The notes below the pieces were generated by a model that searched no databases, was not told the DNA's origin, and worked only from the letters and a program-made list of their open reading frames with translations. Of a stretch of DNA of 6,574 nt, positions 6,276 through 6,574 are shown piece by piece. The stretch lies in NCBI GenBank assembly GCA_964607515.1, contig CAZSKU010000042.1:1-6574 (forward strand), read 5' to 3'. Position 1 is the stretch's first letter; the number at the start of each line of letters is the position of its first letter. Origin of the DNA: UBA6080 sp964607515 (GTDB taxonomy: Bacteria > Fermentibacterota > Fermentibacteria > Fermentibacterales > JCC-6). The position numbers and the translations under genes were made by a program.

Positions 6276-6574
6276 CCACCGGGACGATCTGCTTCCAGCG
6301 CGCCCGACGGGAAGGAAGCCGAAGAACTCATTCGCGTCGCGGAGCGCGAAATCATGGATGCGGAAACCGTTTCCTCCCCGGAAGGAAAGCTCACCCACTC
6401 ATATACCGCCTGCCTGAGCATCGCCCGGGCCGCCCTGGTCCTGTGCGGTTACCGCGTAAGAAGCGGCGCGAAAAGCCATCACTACCTTGCCGTCGAGTCT
6501 CTTGAAGCTACAGTTGGCCTGGAGAATGAAGCGGTCGGGGAAATCCAGCGCTACAGGCAAACCCGGCACCAGTC
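6250..6574 (+). pseudogene. HEPN-domain protein (toxin-like), frameshifted and cut by window end
   Basis: The start is ATG 6250, after GGAGAG at 6241-6246 and inside the end of the nucleotidyltransferase gene. The first 16 residues (MNLNQWVLDHRDDLLP) fit the usual HEPN N-terminus, but this frame then gives an atypical Arg/Pro/Ser-rich run and stops at 6417. From about 6300 the -1 frame instead reads a clear HEPN domain without a stop up to the edge: PDGKEAEELIRVAEREI, then HSYTACLSIARAALVLCGYR, then SGAKSHHYLAVESL. One added base in the CCC (6303-6305) or GGG (6309-6311) run joins both parts smoothly. The second frame has its own ATG only at 6354, which would lose the first helix. The catalytic R-X4-6-H is present as R(6459)-X5-H(6477)-H-Y. 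I see no slippery heptamer for programmed shifting. Either the gene is broken, or a base is missing from the sequence. HEPN proteins of such pairs are RNases silenced by their MNT partner. Confidence -1.

Noticed and set aside
6295..6312. Programmed -1 ribosomal frameshift in the HEPN gene
   Set aside because: No X-XXY-YYZ slippery heptamer and no clear downstream stem are visible; a simple indel at a C or G run explains the shift more easily.
6235..6417. Arg/Pro/Ser-rich 60-codon frame after the nucleotidyltransferase, taken as a small gene of its own
   Set aside because: Its N-terminal part is the start of the HEPN gene, and the rest is out-of-frame reading after the base loss; the HEPN domain continues in the neighbouring frame.

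Overview
The window is GC-rich bacterial DNA. Every gene I can support lies on the + strand, and both ends cut through genes. No rRNA marker is present, so the lineage is an inference. The lipoprotein that begins C-GDDSTGP after its lipobox, the weakly conserved secreted propeller-like proteins and the winged-helix/MNT gene together resemble uncultured FCB-group bacteria (Fermentibacterota, Krumholzibacteriota, Eisenbacteria type).

Region 1 (2-2961) is a tight operon of four genes: the C-terminal part of a radical SAM enzyme with a short SPASM/twitch-like cysteine domain, a small four-helix membrane protein, a 181-residue protein whose C-terminal part resembles ATC-hydrolase/V4R-type domains, and a compact GMC-family flavin oxidoreductase with an extra four-cysteine cluster. 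The last two genes each start at a GTG inside a GTGA overlap with the gene before, so translation is probably coupled. The set looks like a small-molecule, cofactor or peptide modification pathway with an oxidative step at or near the membrane. I do not recognise it as a named pathway.

Region 2 (2962-5453) starts with about 330 bases in which I see no gene. Two genes for exported proteins follow: a cysteine-rich, propeller-like protein with a signal peptide, and a lipoprotein of similar repetitive beta character. Both have strong ribosome binding sites. Their functions are unknown.

Region 3 (5454-6574) is a toxin-antitoxin-like module. A repeat-rich promoter/operator region precedes a winged-helix plus MNT nucleotidyltransferase gene, whose last 26 bases overlap the start of a HEPN-domain gene. 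The HEPN gene needs one frameshift near 6303-6311 to be read through. Its conserved part, including an R-X5-H-X-Y motif, is intact in the other frame up to the window edge. The module matches the MntA/HepT logic, in which the nucleotidyltransferase AMPylates and silences a HEPN RNase.
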